DNA of 8,531 nt from contig JAKMGR010000149.1 in NCBI GenBank assembly GCA_022424805.1, positions 1 through 8,531 of the forward strand, written 5' to 3'. The DNA comes from Verrucomicrobiales bacterium. Its GTDB lineage: Bacteria > Verrucomicrobiota > Verrucomicrobiia > Verrucomicrobiales > DEV007. This document shows positions 1 to 7,460 of this stretch, piece after piece (the stretch's first letter is position 1; each line of letters begins with the position of its first letter). The position numbers and the translations under genes are program-made. The notes beneath the pieces were generated by a model. The model searched no databases, was not told where the DNA came from, and saw only the letters and a program-made list of their open reading frames with translations.

Positions 1-226
1 GAAGTTTTCCTGGTCCGGCCTTTTCCGGATCTGGTGTGAAGGAGAACCCCTTGTCAGAGAAGCCAAGCTGGCAGGGCCGGGGATCGAATTTCCCATGCAA
101 GGTGAGGTCGATGCTAGAGCCGACTTGTCCGCCCGAAGGCTGAATCGCATCGAACTGGGGAGGCGCTGCGAAGAGTGTTTGCGCAGAGATGAAGAGCGCT
201 AGGAAACTGGCCGCGAGGGCTTTCAA
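1..226 (-). CDS. Secreted protein with 'PSGGQ-x-G' N-terminal motif, partial (3' end off window)
   Basis: The minus-strand frame stays open from a TTG at 226-224 to the window edge, giving about 75 residues of N terminus. It begins MKALAASFLALFISA and continues to TLFA-APPQF, a clear Sec signal peptide with likely cleavage near residue 20. After it comes 'IQPSGGQVGSSIDLTLHG' (about residues 28-45), the [PS]-GGQ-x-G-x-x-[VI]-x-[LV]-T-L-x-G pattern common at the N terminus of secreted planctomycete/verrucomicrobial proteins, often annotated as pre-peptidase C-terminal domain proteins and often encoded next to DUF1501 genes. The TTG start is chosen because it overlaps the DUF1501 stop (TTGA), has an AAGGAA ribosome binding site 8 bases upstream and opens directly into the signal peptide. 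It is probably co-translated with the DUF1501 gene and exported. The motif and export are seen; the family link is from memory; molecular function is unknown. Confidence 0.78.
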   Translation of the reverse strand, partial: MKALAASFLALFISAQTLFAAPPQFDAIQPSGGQVGSSIDLTLHGKFDPRPCQLGFSDKGFSFTPDPEKAGPGKL

Positions 227-1569
227 GCGTAGAGTTCCTTGATGAGACGGCCGTTGTTGACGAGCTGGATTGGTCTGCCAGCGGTGTCGTGCAGAATCGC
301 CTCGTGGTTGATTCCCATTTTGTTGTAGAGCGTCGCAGCGAAATCTTCGGGCGCGTAAATGTTTTCGTTGGCGTAATAGCCTTTCACATCAGTTGCCCCG
401 ACAATCTGTCCGCCGGGGATTCCTGCGCCTGCCATGAGGACCGACATGGCGAAAGACCAGTGGTCTCGCCCGGCGTCCTTGTTGATTTTAGGTGTCCGAC
501 CGAACTCACCTAATAAAACGACCATTGTGTTGTCGAGGGCGCCACGATCAGCGAGGTCCTGGATCAGAGCGCTGACTCCGGTATCGACACGTTCCGCTTT
601 TCCGCCATCTTTTTTGAAGCTCTCAAAGAGTTTGCGGTGAGCGTCCCACCCGCCGTAGTAAACCGTTGTGAACGGAACTCCGACTTCGGAGAGGCGACGG
701 GCAAGGAGAAGGCGCTGGCCAAAATCATTGCGTCCGTATTTTTCCCGCGTCTTTTCTGACTCCTGCGAAATATCGAAGGCGGCCTGGGCCTCGGGTGAAG
801 TGATCAGATTGTTCGCCGTTGCGTAGTAGTCATCAAAAGAAACGGCAGGGTCCTCGGCAGCAGCATCAGTGATGCGTTGAAGATTGTCGAGTGATCGGCG
901 CAGTTCCTTTCGTGTGGTGGATCGACCTTCCTCGATTTCCTTTGGTAAAGTCACATCCCGTACGCGAAAGCTGCTGCTATCGGGATTGTCGGCGATGATA
1001 AAGGGAGCATGCTGCGCGCCGAGGAAGTTAGGCCCTCCTGAACGGGACATGCGCGGAGCGGAAATATAAGATGGCAGTCCGTGGGGAGTGGTGCGATTCT
1101 TACTGACGACGGATCCGAAGCTGGGATGAAAGGTGACGTATGCTCCGCATCCGACAGGAACGGGTGTGGGTCGACCCGTCATGAGATAGTGATTGCCCGC
1201 ACCGTGATTGTTCTGGTTGTGCGCGATTGAGCGAATCACGGTGAATTGATCGAAGGTCTTTGCCAGCTTTGGGAACCGATCGCAGAAGTGAACGCCCGGA
1301 ACGGTGGTCGGAACGGTGCCGAACTCGCCTCGAATTTCCGACGGAGCATCCGGTTTTGGATCAAAGCTCTCGTAGTGCGATGGCCCACCATCCAACCAGA
1401 TGAAGATACAACGGTTGTCTTTTGCTGCAGATCCCGCCTGACTCTGCAGGGATAGCATATCAGTGAGTCCGAGCCCGCCAAGAGCTCCGAGACCAGTCTG
1501 GATAAAGCCACGTCTCCCGAGTTTACGACTCGTGTCTTCGCAGTTGCGCTGGAAGTGGTTTTGTTTCAT
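223..1569 (-). CDS. DUF1501 family protein with Tat signal (alkaline-phosphatase/sulfatase-like fold)
   Basis: A 448-residue protein with a twin-arginine signal: RRGFIQTG at residues 19-26, followed by a glycine/leucine-rich hydrophobic stretch to about residue 40. It is therefore probably folded in the cytoplasm and exported by Tat. Family-typical segments follow: WLDGGPSH (58-65), YGGWDAH (305-311), GEFGRTPKIN (354-363) and GRDHW (367-371). Their Asp and His residues match the metal-site regions of the alkaline phosphatase superfamily to which DUF1501 is related. Length is normal for the family. DUF1501 genes in Planctomycetota and Verrucomicrobiota usually sit beside a DUF1549/DUF1553 (PSCyt1/PSCyt2) cytochrome-type gene. 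Here the upstream neighbour is an antiporter 130 bases away and the downstream partner is a secreted motif protein overlapping its stop. The ATG at 1569 has no strong Shine-Dalgarno sequence. The substrate is unknown; hydrolase activity is inferred from the fold only. Confidence 0.92.
   Translation of the reverse strand: MKQNHFQRNCEDTSRKLGRRGFIQTGLGALGGLGLTDMLSLQSQAGSAAKDNRCIFIWLDGGPSHYESFDPKPDAPSEIRGEFGTVPTTVPGVHFCDRFPKLAKTFDQFTVIRSIAHNQNNHGAGNHYLMTGRPTPVPVGCGAYVTFHPSFGSVVSKNRTTPHGLPSYISAPRMSRSGGPNFLGAQHAPFIIADNPDSSSFRVRDVTLPKEIEEGRSTTRKELRRSLDNLQRITDAAAEDPAVSFDDYYATANNLITSPEAQAAFDISQESEKTREKYGRNDFGQRLLLARRLSEVGVPFTTVYYGGWDAHRKLFESFKKDGGKAERVDTGVSALIQDLADRGALDNTMVVLLGEFGRTPKINKDAGRDHWSFAMSVLMAGAGIPGGQIVGATDVKGYYANENIYAPEDFAATLYNKMGINHEAILHDTAGRPIQLVNNGRLIKELYA
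235..240 (-). promoter_or_regulatory. Ribosome binding site deciding a TTG start
   Basis: AAGGAA on the minus strand lies 8 bases before the TTG at 226-224, inside the last codons of the DUF1501 gene. Most genes in this window lack a good Shine-Dalgarno sequence, so this site supports the unusual TTG start that overlaps the preceding stop codon. Confidence 0.6.
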
Positions 1570-1699
1570 TCACGCCTGAATTTACGCCCCCGCCGAAAAA
1601 CCGGCAAAGGGCGTATTTGCGGAGTGCAGAACAGCCACGGCTATTGCTGTTGGAGCCTGCGAAAGATGGATTCAAAGAGAGCAGGCAAATGACTCATCT
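1570..1699. other. Intergenic spacer with two possible hairpins
   Basis: This 130-base spacer lies between the antiporter stop and the DUF1501 start. It contains two inverted repeats. In 1585-1613, CGCCC/GGGCG encloses GCCG/CGGC around an A-rich loop. In 1630-1651, AACAGC/GCTGTT has a 10-base loop. Neither is followed by a T-run on the minus strand, so intrinsic termination is doubtful. The first ends only 15 bases before the DUF1501 ATG and could affect its translation. A promoter for the DUF1501 gene may be here, but no convincing -35/-10 pair was seen. Confidence 0.3.
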
Positions 1700-3568
1700 T
1701 TACGCAAAAAATGCCACTGTCGCGGTCCAGAGAATCGCCGCGAAGGCAGCTGCATAGCTCGCCGGAACAATCTGAGTTTTGACGTGGTCCGTGAGATCGC
1801 ATCCCGTTGTCATCGAACTCAAAATGGTTGTGTCGGAAATGGGAGAGCACTGGTCACCGTATACGCTGCCATTGAGAACTGTCGCAAAGCAGACCGACAT
1901 GAACAGCTCGGGATTCGCGAGATCGTTTGCTTGAACAACGCTCCAGGCAAGCGGCATGGAGAGAGGAAAGGCAATCGCATAGGTCCCCCAACTAGTTCCG
2001 GTTGAAAAGGCGATGATCATGGTGAGTAGCTGCAACGCCACCGGCAAAGCAATGTAGGGGATTTTGTCCCCTAGCAACTCCACCATATAACTGCCGGCAC
2101 CAATTTCGCGACTGATGGAACCGATCGTGACAGCCAATACGAGAATGACCGAGCCAAAGACGACGCCTTTGAGTCCGTCACCAATTCCCTCGACGACATC
2201 GCCGAGTCTCATGCCTTTGCAAAGCGCTACAAGAATGGAGACAAGAAGAGCAATCCCGAAAGCCCAATTCACTTTCGGACTGCCCATGTATATAAATGTG
2301 CCGACAGCTGTCCCGATCAGCAGAGTGAGGGGGAGGAAGAATTCCAGCACGTGAGTTTTGTATCCCTCAGGCACCTGGCTGACGTGTAATTCCTTCGCGC
2401 TCATGGGCCGGGCATCGGGAGCATCGAGCTGGCCCGTGGTTCGAGCACGTTCATGGGCTTTCCGGATTCCGGGGCCGGCAAAACGAGTGATGCCAAAGCT
2501 CAGTAGCAGGGTCCCGAGCACAGCAAGAATTCCGTAAAAACTGAAGCCGACGCTATCGAAAAAGAAATTCAGTCGATCTGCTTCGGTTGCGAGGAAAGCG
2601 ACGCCGGGAACGAAAAGAAAAGCCTGCACATAGATCGGCCAGGCGTTGAAGGCGAGAACCGAGGCAATCGGTGACGCCGTTGAATCAACGATGTAGGAAA
2701 GCTCTTCGTGACTGACTTTCTGTTGATCAGCGACCGGCTTCACGATGGTCCCCACGAGAACAACGCTGATGGTTCCTCCCTGGAAAAAGATCACGCCCAT
2801 GAGCCAGGAAACGAACTTTGCTGATTTCGGTCCTTTCACAAAATGCCTCGTCATGTATTCGGCGAAAGCCTGGGCCGCGCCGGTCCGAGACCAGATGCCC
2901 ATGAGCCCGCCGAGCAGCCAAAGGTAGAGGAGAATAATCCCCGCCGCACTTTTGCTTCCGAGACTGGGCAGAAGGACCGCGTCCGTGATGTCAAAACGGC
3001 CTAACATAAATGCCCCGACAACGACGCCGCTGAAGAGCGCGGTGAGGGCTTCCTTTGTGACAAGGCATAAACCGATTGCGATGATAGCAGGCAGCAGAGA
3101 CCAGAAGCCGAAGTGAAATTTGGCTTCCAGCAAGGCGTATTGAGTTTGTTCGATTCCGTTTTGTGAAATCGTCTCGACGACCCATTGGCTCTCCAGCTCC
3201 GGTTTTCCTTTCGCCGAGGAGAGCGCTTCCTGTCGCAGAGGGGACTTGAGGTATGGGGTGACTTCCCCCACGAGAGTTTCCTGTCCTTTGTAGGTGTAGA
3301 CGAGTTCGCCCGCGTTATTTGGGTAGGTATTGTAGACCGTCTTCTGCTCGATCCAGTGAACATCCACCTTCGCCGCAACATAGAGGCTAGCCAGTAGTCC
3401 GAAGGCGAGGATGAGAATAGCAAGGAGCTTCGAGGGCTTCAGCACCTTGGCCGAATCGACTACGATGTCGGGCTGCTCTGCGGTTCCGGTAGCCGCTTGT
3501 TCTATCCCGGCGACGGGCTCGAAGTGTTCTACTTCGGGGGACTGGTCAGGATCTTCCGGATTACTCAT
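1700..3568 (-). CDS. NhaC-family Na+/H+ antiporter
   Basis: A polytopic inner-membrane protein of 622 residues from the ATG at 3568. A TTG six codons further upstream (3586) would give 628; residue numbers below use the 628 form. NhaC-family signatures are clear: [19 protein letters not shown] (267-285), [10 protein letters not shown] (301-310), [16 protein letters not shown] (527-542) and [15 protein letters not shown] near the C terminus (577-591). The [11 protein letters not shown] motif is the family hallmark. About ten or more hydrophobic segments follow a hydrophilic N-terminal tail rich in Asp, Glu and Pro. A first membrane segment (about 53-71) is followed by roughly 85 polar residues before the next one (about 160-176). 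This loop is longer than in compact NhaC proteins and is probably extracytoplasmic. The family exchanges Na+ for H+, and some members exchange organic acids; which applies here cannot be read from sequence. No Shine-Dalgarno sequence was seen. A broken LysR gene lies divergently upstream. Confidence 0.9.
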   Translation of the reverse strand: MSNPEDPDQSPEVEHFEPVAGIEQAATGTAEQPDIVVDSAKVLKPSKLLAILILAFGLLASLYVAAKVDVHWIEQKTVYNTYPNNAGELVYTYKGQETLVGEVTPYLKSPLRQEALSSAKGKPELESQWVVETISQNGIEQTQYALLEAKFHFGFWSLLPAIIAIGLCLVTKEALTALFSGVVVGAFMLGRFDITDAVLLPSLGSKSAAGIILLYLWLLGGLMGIWSRTGAAQAFAEYMTRHFVKGPKSAKFVSWLMGVIFFQGGTISVVLVGTIVKPVADQQKVSHEELSYIVDSTASPIASVLAFNAWPIYVQAFLFVPGVAFLATEADRLNFFFDSVGFSFYGILAVLGTLLLSFGITRFAGPGIRKAHERARTTGQLDAPDARPMSAKELHVSQVPEGYKTHVLEFFLPLTLLIGTAVGTFIYMGSPKVNWAFGIALLVSILVALCKGMRLGDVVEGIGDGLKGVVFGSVILVLAVTIGSISREIGAGSYMVELLGDKIPYIALPVALQLLTMIIAFSTGTSWGTYAIAFPLSMPLAWSVVQANDLANPELFMSVCFATVLNGSVYGDQCSPISDTTILSSMTTGCDLTDHVKTQIVPASYAAAFAAILWTATVAFFA

Positions 3569-3611
3569 GGGGCGCAGTTGGATCAAAAAGGTTATCGAGT
3601 GTATCGCCTTG

Positions 3612-3644
3612 CCGGTAAAGCTCTAGCTTTTACTTCTTTACCGG
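3612..3644. promoter_or_regulatory. Inverted repeat, candidate operator between antiporter and LysR relic
   Basis: CCGGTAAAG (3612-3620) is repeated in perfect inverted form as CTTTACCGG (3636-3644), with a 15-base spacer. The left arm also takes part in an overlapping palindrome, AAAGCT-CT-AGCTTT (3617-3630). The element lies 44 bases upstream of the antiporter ATG and 40 bases upstream of the LysR relic ATG. LysR regulators typically bind dyad sites in such divergent regions, so a former shared operator is plausible. It could also fold as RNA in the antiporter leader. No clear promoter boxes could be assigned. Confidence 0.4.
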
Positions 3645-3684
3645 GAAGAAAGAAACGCTTTTGATTCAGCAGTTCGACCAAAAC

Positions 3685-4080
3685 ATGGACATTCGCTGTT
3701 TCGAGAGCCTCATCTGCGTCGCCGAGTTGGGATCGATTGCCCGAGCGGCGCGAGCGCAGAATCTGACGGCTGCTGCGGTGGGGCAGCGAATTGCAATTCT
3801 GGAGCAGCACTATGATACCGAGTTGCTCTCACCGGGATTCTGCTCGGCGCGATTCGTCAGCTCGCAAAGGAAGCTCCGAAGCTGACTCTGGAAATTAAAC
3901 CGGGCCCATCTGAAGCGCTGTTCAGCGAATTGAAAGATCGAAGACTCGACGCGGCGATCATCGCGCTTCCTCCTTTCGAGATGCCCGGGTAATTCTTGGT
4001 CAAAGTCCTGCGTGAAGAGCCTCTTATCCTTCTCGCAAAGAAAGAAAAGCTCGAACAAAATCCAAACATCGTTTTCGGAC
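3685..4080 (+). pseudogene. LysR-type transcriptional regulator, degraded
   Basis: The only plus-strand gene in the window, and it is broken. From the ATG at 3685, frame 1 encodes a good LysR helix-turn-helix: MDIRCFESL, then GSIARAARAQNLT, AVGQRIAILEQ and TELLS (about 48 residues, to about 3830). That frame then degenerates and stops at 3883-3885. In frame 3, from about 3831, the start of a LysR substrate-binding domain appears: TGILLGAIRQL, APKLTLEIKPGPSEAL, LDAAIIALPPFEMPG, then a TAA stop near 3991-3993, then FLVKVLREEPLILLAKK. The residues that normally link the two domains (roughly 60, including the linker helix) are missing, and the frame changes at the join. The remaining C-terminal domain is also missing: similarity ends about 4080, just before the sulfatase stop codon at 4087. 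Three lesions make a working protein very unlikely. Divergent placement suggests it once regulated the antiporter. Confidence 0.85.
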
Positions 4081-4086
4081 TAGCGG

Positions 4087-5646
4087 TTACGCTTTCGGCT
4101 TTTCCGGGTAGCGCTTCACTTTTACATCATTGTTTTGCGGCTCGCCCGCAGTGCTGCGGCCGCGAGAAATGACTTCCTCCAGTTTGGTCTGAAGCTCTGT
4201 CAGTTTCGCTGGTTTTTCTGCAGCAAGATTCTTCGTTTCGCTGATATCATCAGACAGGTTGTATAACTGAACGGGCTGGCTCTGGTCTCCGCCTTTTCCC
4301 CAGCCTCCTGAGCCTCGAGCGGCGATGTATTTCCATGGACCGAGCCGCAGGCTGGGTGTTCCCCGAATCGAACAACTCACTGAGGTCTCGCGAATTGGAG
4401 CGATGCCGCCCTTGAGCAAAGGCAAAAGGCTGAAGCTGTCTTCACCGGCGTTTTCGGGAAGGGCGGCGTCGAGAATTTCGGCTACGGTCGCGAGAAGATC
4501 AGCCTGATGAACCAGCTGATCATTGACGATTCCTGCCTCCACAATTCCAGGCCAGCGAACGATAAACGGAACGCGGTGTCCACCCTCCCAGGCATCAGCC
4601 TTGTATCCGCGGAGCGGGCCGGATGGGTAGTGCCCCATTTTCTCCAGGTCGCTCACTCCGATGTAGTGGGCGCAGCCGTTGTCACTGGTAAATATAACGA
4701 GCGTATTTTCGGCAGCACCGCTTTTCTCCAAAGCTTCCAAAACCTGTCCGACAATGGCATCCGTCTCCATGACAAAATCGGCGTAGAGGTTCAATCCGCT
4801 CTTGCCCTTCCATTCGTCGTTTACCGAAAGCGGTGTGTGGGGCGAAGTGAAGGGGAGATAGAGAAGAAACGGCTCCGGGGTTTTCGCCTCCCGCTCGATG
4901 TAGCCGGCGGCGCGATCGCCGAGCGTAGGGAGGATCGGTTCCAGGGTCCAGCCTTCCAATGCCGGTCCTTGCTGGCTGGCCTGGTTTTTCTCGAAGAGCT
5001 TTACACCTGCGTACTCCGAGGGGATCCCGACGGTGCGATCATTTTCAATATAGCAATAGGGCGGCCAGTTCGGTACATCGGTTCCAAAGTATTCTTCAAA
5101 ACCAACTGCGGTGGGGCCACCGGGGATAGGCTTTGAGAAAACTTCTCTCCATGCTGTCCGATGTTCATCGGTGGCCTGAAGATCCTTTTTCCCTCGGTAG
5201 CCTGTAGTTCGGAAAAGTGGCATCTTTTCTTTCGGGATCGGCCAATTCCAGCCGAGATGCCATTTACCAATGCACGCGGTGCGGTAGCCGTGTTCCTTCG
5301 CGAAAGATCCAACCGTCATGCGATCCGCCGTGATCAGAGGCGCTCCCCAGAGGCCAACAATGCCGCCCTGAAGTCGTGAGCGCCAGTGGTAGCGACCGGT
5401 CAGGAGCGTGTATCGGGATGGCGTGCAGACGCCTGAGGAAGAGTGGCCATCTGTGAACCGCATTCCTTCAGTCGCGAGGCGGTCAATATGAGGCGTCGGG
5501 ATTTTCCCGCGTTCCGGATTGTAGCATTGGACATCGCCATAGCCGAGATCGTCGGCGTAGAGAATTACGATGTTCGGTTTGTCCTGTGCCTTGCTCGGGT
5601 GAGTAATCAGGACGGAAAGAAACAGTAGCGGAAGAAGTTTTTTCAT
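4087..5646 (-). CDS. Secreted sulfatase, arylsulfatase A-like
   Basis: A 519-residue family S1 sulfatase that hydrolyses sulfate esters, probably outside the cytoplasm. A Sec signal peptide (KKLLPLLFLSVLITHPSKA, residues 2-20) precedes the mature start QDKPNIVILYADD. Active-site residues seen: Asp32 and Asp33 (metal), CTPSR at 74-78 (Cys74 is converted to formylglycine; Arg78), GKWHLG at 127-132 (Lys128, His130), His270 in SPHTP, Asp322-Asn323 in FTSDNG, and Lys349. All expected catalytic positions are present. The C-terminal part (about 430-519) holds the usual 'LGPWKYI' and 'LYNLSDDISETKNLA' segments. The substrate cannot be named; sulfated polysaccharide or carbohydrate is the usual class. 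Activation needs a formylglycine-generating enzyme or anaerobic sulfatase-maturing enzyme encoded elsewhere. The ATG is 8 bases after the stop of the preceding sulfatase, so the two are probably one transcript. Its 3' end abuts the LysR relic, and no terminator was seen there. Confidence 0.95.
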   Translation of the reverse strand: MKKLLPLLFLSVLITHPSKAQDKPNIVILYADDLGYGDVQCYNPERGKIPTPHIDRLATEGMRFTDGHSSSGVCTPSRYTLLTGRYHWRSRLQGGIVGLWGAPLITADRMTVGSFAKEHGYRTACIGKWHLGWNWPIPKEKMPLFRTTGYRGKKDLQATDEHRTAWREVFSKPIPGGPTAVGFEEYFGTDVPNWPPYCYIENDRTVGIPSEYAGVKLFEKNQASQQGPALEGWTLEPILPTLGDRAAGYIEREAKTPEPFLLYLPFTSPHTPLSVNDEWKGKSGLNLYADFVMETDAIVGQVLEALEKSGAAENTLVIFTSDNGCAHYIGVSDLEKMGHYPSGPLRGYKADAWEGGHRVPFIVRWPGIVEAGIVNDQLVHQADLLATVAEILDAALPENAGEDSFSLLPLLKGGIAPIRETSVSCSIRGTPSLRLGPWKYIAARGSGGWGKGGDQSQPVQLYNLSDDISETKNLAAEKPAKLTELQTKLEEVISRGRSTAGEPQNNDVKVKRYPEKPKA

Positions 5647-5654
5647 GACGTTTC

Positions 5655-7001
5655 TTATATGCCGCCGCGGGTGGCGATATCGCGTTTTCGTTCTGACTCC
5701 AGCAGGTCCATTAATTCAGTGACTTTGTCAGGATTCTCTGCTGTCAGGTCGTTGGTTTCGTTCGGGTCGTTTTTCAGGTCGAATAATTCAGATTTTGTCT
5801 CTTCACTTTTCAGCTTGGTATGAATCAGTTTCCAGTCACCACTTCGGATTGCCCAGCTGTTTCGGGTTCCGGCGATGTGGAGGTGGCGTTTGGCGAGACG
5901 TCCTTCGCCGGTCAGAGCTGGAAGCAGATTCAATCCATCCCAGGGCAACGTTTCGGTCTCCGGCTTTGCCTCTGCAATCGCACAGAATGTGGGCATCCAG
6001 TCGATCACGCAGACAGGGGTATCGAATTTTCCTCCTGCCTGGAGTTTTGCCGGCCACCTTGCGATGGTGGGAACGCGAATCCCCCCTTCGTAGAGCATGC
6101 CCTTCCGTCCGCGCAACGGTTCGTTATTGCCGGGTAAATTGCCATTCGGACAATTGTCGTCTGGGTATTTCGTGTCGTTATTCTGCGCGGTTGAACCTCC
6201 ATTGTCGCTCGTGAAAATGATAAGCGTATTGTCTTTTTCCCCGGCCTTGTCGATCGTGTCAACGACACGACCAACTGCCGCGTCGAGGTGAAGGATACAG
6301 GCGGAATATTGTCTCGGAACTTCACCCTCAATTTCCTTCGGGACTTTTGCGAGCCATTCGTCCGGTTCGCGGATGGGGAGGTGAACAGCTGTGTAGGGGA
6401 GGTAGAGAAAGAACGGATTTGTGTTTTTGGTAGACGTCTTTTCTCCTATCCACTTCACAGCTTCGTCCGTCAGCAAGTCGGTGACGTGCCCTTGCTCATC
6501 GATCAGTTCGTGGTTCCGGTGCCACGTCGTTGAAAACTCACCCTTTTTGTATTTGTGATTGTAAGGAGCAATGCCCCCGGCTAGTGAGCCGTAGCTATGG
6601 TGAAAGCCAAAGTGATTTGGACCCCACTCAGGTTTTGACCCGAGATGCCACTTTCCAATCAGGGCAGTCGAATAGCCCGCATCACCAAGGGCTTTGGAGA
6701 GAGTCACGGTTTCGAAGGGCAAGCCCTGATTGTTAATCGGAGTTGTGATGCCAAACCGGCTCCAGTATCTCCCTGTCAGAAAGCCCGCTCGGGTTGGGCT
6801 GCAAACCGGAGCGACATAATGCTGGTTCAATTCCACTCCTTCCGCGAGAAGTCGTTTCAGATTAGGTGTTGGGGTGTTTCCTCCGTGAAATTCGACATCT
6901 GCCCATCCGAGATCGTCTGCGATGATGAAGACGATGTTCGGTCGATCCTGACAAAATGTGGCGGTCGAAAGAAGCAGGCTGAAAAAGATTGCGATCTTCA
7001 T
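5655..7001 (-). CDS. Secreted sulfatase, arylsulfatase B-like
   Basis: A 448-residue family S1 sulfatase, distinct from the one that follows it. Residues 1-17 form a short hydrophobic export signal (KIAIFFSLLLSTATFC), and the mature protein starts near QDRPNIVFIIADD. Catalytic residues seen: Asp29 and Asp30, CSPTR at 67-71 (Cys67 is the formylglycine site; Arg71), GKWHLG at 116-121 (Lys117, His119), His207 in YTAVHLP, Asp266-Asn267 in FTSDNGG, and Lys300 in LRGRKG. The 'PVCSPTRAGFLTGRY' context and 'GMLYEGGIRVPTIARWP' segment resemble arylsulfatase B / N-acetylgalactosamine-4-sulfatase-like enzymes, but bacterial members act on many sulfated sugars. The ATG lies 6 bases after the RidA stop. 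The Shine-Dalgarno sequence is poor (AGGAA about 13 bases away), so translational coupling is likely. Substrate not determinable here. Confidence 0.95.
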   Translation of the reverse strand: MKIAIFFSLLLSTATFCQDRPNIVFIIADDLGWADVEFHGGNTPTPNLKRLLAEGVELNQHYVAPVCSPTRAGFLTGRYWSRFGITTPINNQGLPFETVTLSKALGDAGYSTALIGKWHLGSKPEWGPNHFGFHHSYGSLAGGIAPYNHKYKKGEFSTTWHRNHELIDEQGHVTDLLTDEAVKWIGEKTSTKNTNPFFLYLPYTAVHLPIREPDEWLAKVPKEIEGEVPRQYSACILHLDAAVGRVVDTIDKAGEKDNTLIIFTSDNGGSTAQNNDTKYPDDNCPNGNLPGNNEPLRGRKGMLYEGGIRVPTIARWPAKLQAGGKFDTPVCVIDWMPTFCAIAEAKPETETLPWDGLNLLPALTGEGRLAKRHLHIAGTRNSWAIRSGDWKLIHTKLKSEETKSELFDLKNDPNETNDLTAENPDKVTELMDLLESERKRDIATRGGI

Positions 7002-7007
7002 CGTGAT

Positions 7008-7394
7008 TCAATCATTCCTGTGAGCGATCGCATCCATTTCGACGTCGACGCCTTTCGGTAAGGTAGAGACTTCGACGCAAGTGCGAGCGGGGAAAGGTGC
7101 CGGAAAGTAAGAGCCGTAAATCTGATTCACCGTCGCGAACTGTTTCATGTCGACGATGTAGATAGTGACTTTCGAGACGTCCGCCATCGTTCCACCAGTG
7201 GCTTCGACAACGGCTTTTAAATTTTCGAGAACCCGAATCGTTTGTGGCGAAATTCCACCATCGACAATCTCACCGGTTTCGGGATCGAGGGGAATCTGCC
7301 CTGACACATATACTGTTCCGTTTACCTCTACTGCCTGGCTGTATGGCCCGATGGCAGCGGGTGCATTTTCAGTTGCGATTGTTTTTCGGTTCAT
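7008..7394 (-). CDS. ridA: RidA family enamine/imine deaminase
   Basis: A 128-residue protein from the ATG at 7394, which matches the normal 125-130 residue length. RidA hydrolyses reactive 2-aminoacrylate and related enamines/imines released by PLP enzymes, giving ketoacids and ammonia in the cytoplasm. The start TIATENAPAAIGPYSQA is near-identical to that of classical RidA proteins. SGQIPLDPETGE (31-42), FATVNQIY (86-93) and FPARTCVEVSTLPKGVDVE (101-119) follow. Arg104 and Glu119 correspond to the substrate-binding Arg105 and Glu120 of the E. coli enzyme. A GTG at 7442 would add 16 residues without family similarity, so ATG is preferred. No signal peptide is present, unlike the neighbouring secreted enzymes. 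The gene ends 6 bases before the first sulfatase, so the same transcript is likely. A distinct detoxifying role within this cluster is only inference. Confidence 0.93.
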   Translation of the reverse strand: MNRKTIATENAPAAIGPYSQAVEVNGTVYVSGQIPLDPETGEIVDGGISPQTIRVLENLKAVVEATGGTMADVSKVTIYIVDMKQFATVNQIYGSYFPAPFPARTCVEVSTLPKGVDVEMDAIAHRND

Positions 7395-7460
7395 GGCAAA
7401 AGACAACAAGGTTAGGTTGGAGGCGTAACGCGATCTGGTCACTGACTCGACCCTGTTGGG

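Noticed and set aside
3001..3423. Open minus-strand frame of 140 codons inside the antiporter gene
   Set aside because: It is an alternative frame of the membrane protein; the antiporter frame carries the family motifs.
3569..3586. TTG at 3586 as the antiporter start
   Set aside because: It has no ribosome binding site and adds six residues; the ATG at 3568 is simpler, though neither has a Shine-Dalgarno sequence.
4507..5136. Open plus-strand frame of 209 codons opposite the arylsulfatase A-like gene
   Set aside because: It is antisense to a strongly conserved sulfatase, has no recognisable domain and no ribosome binding site; an ordinary antisense open frame.
6945..7001. Lipoprotein signal for the arylsulfatase B-like protein (Cys17)
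   Set aside because: The residues before the cysteine (A-T-F-C) do not fit a lipobox, so an ordinary signal peptide is more likely.
6645..7061. Open plus-strand frame of 138 codons opposite the arylsulfatase B-like gene
   Set aside because: It lies opposite the conserved sulfatase N terminus and the RidA end, with a low-similarity, non-family composition.
7395..7442. GTG at 7442 as the RidA start
   Set aside because: The 16 added residues have no RidA similarity and exceed family length; the ATG at 7394 gives the canonical N terminus.
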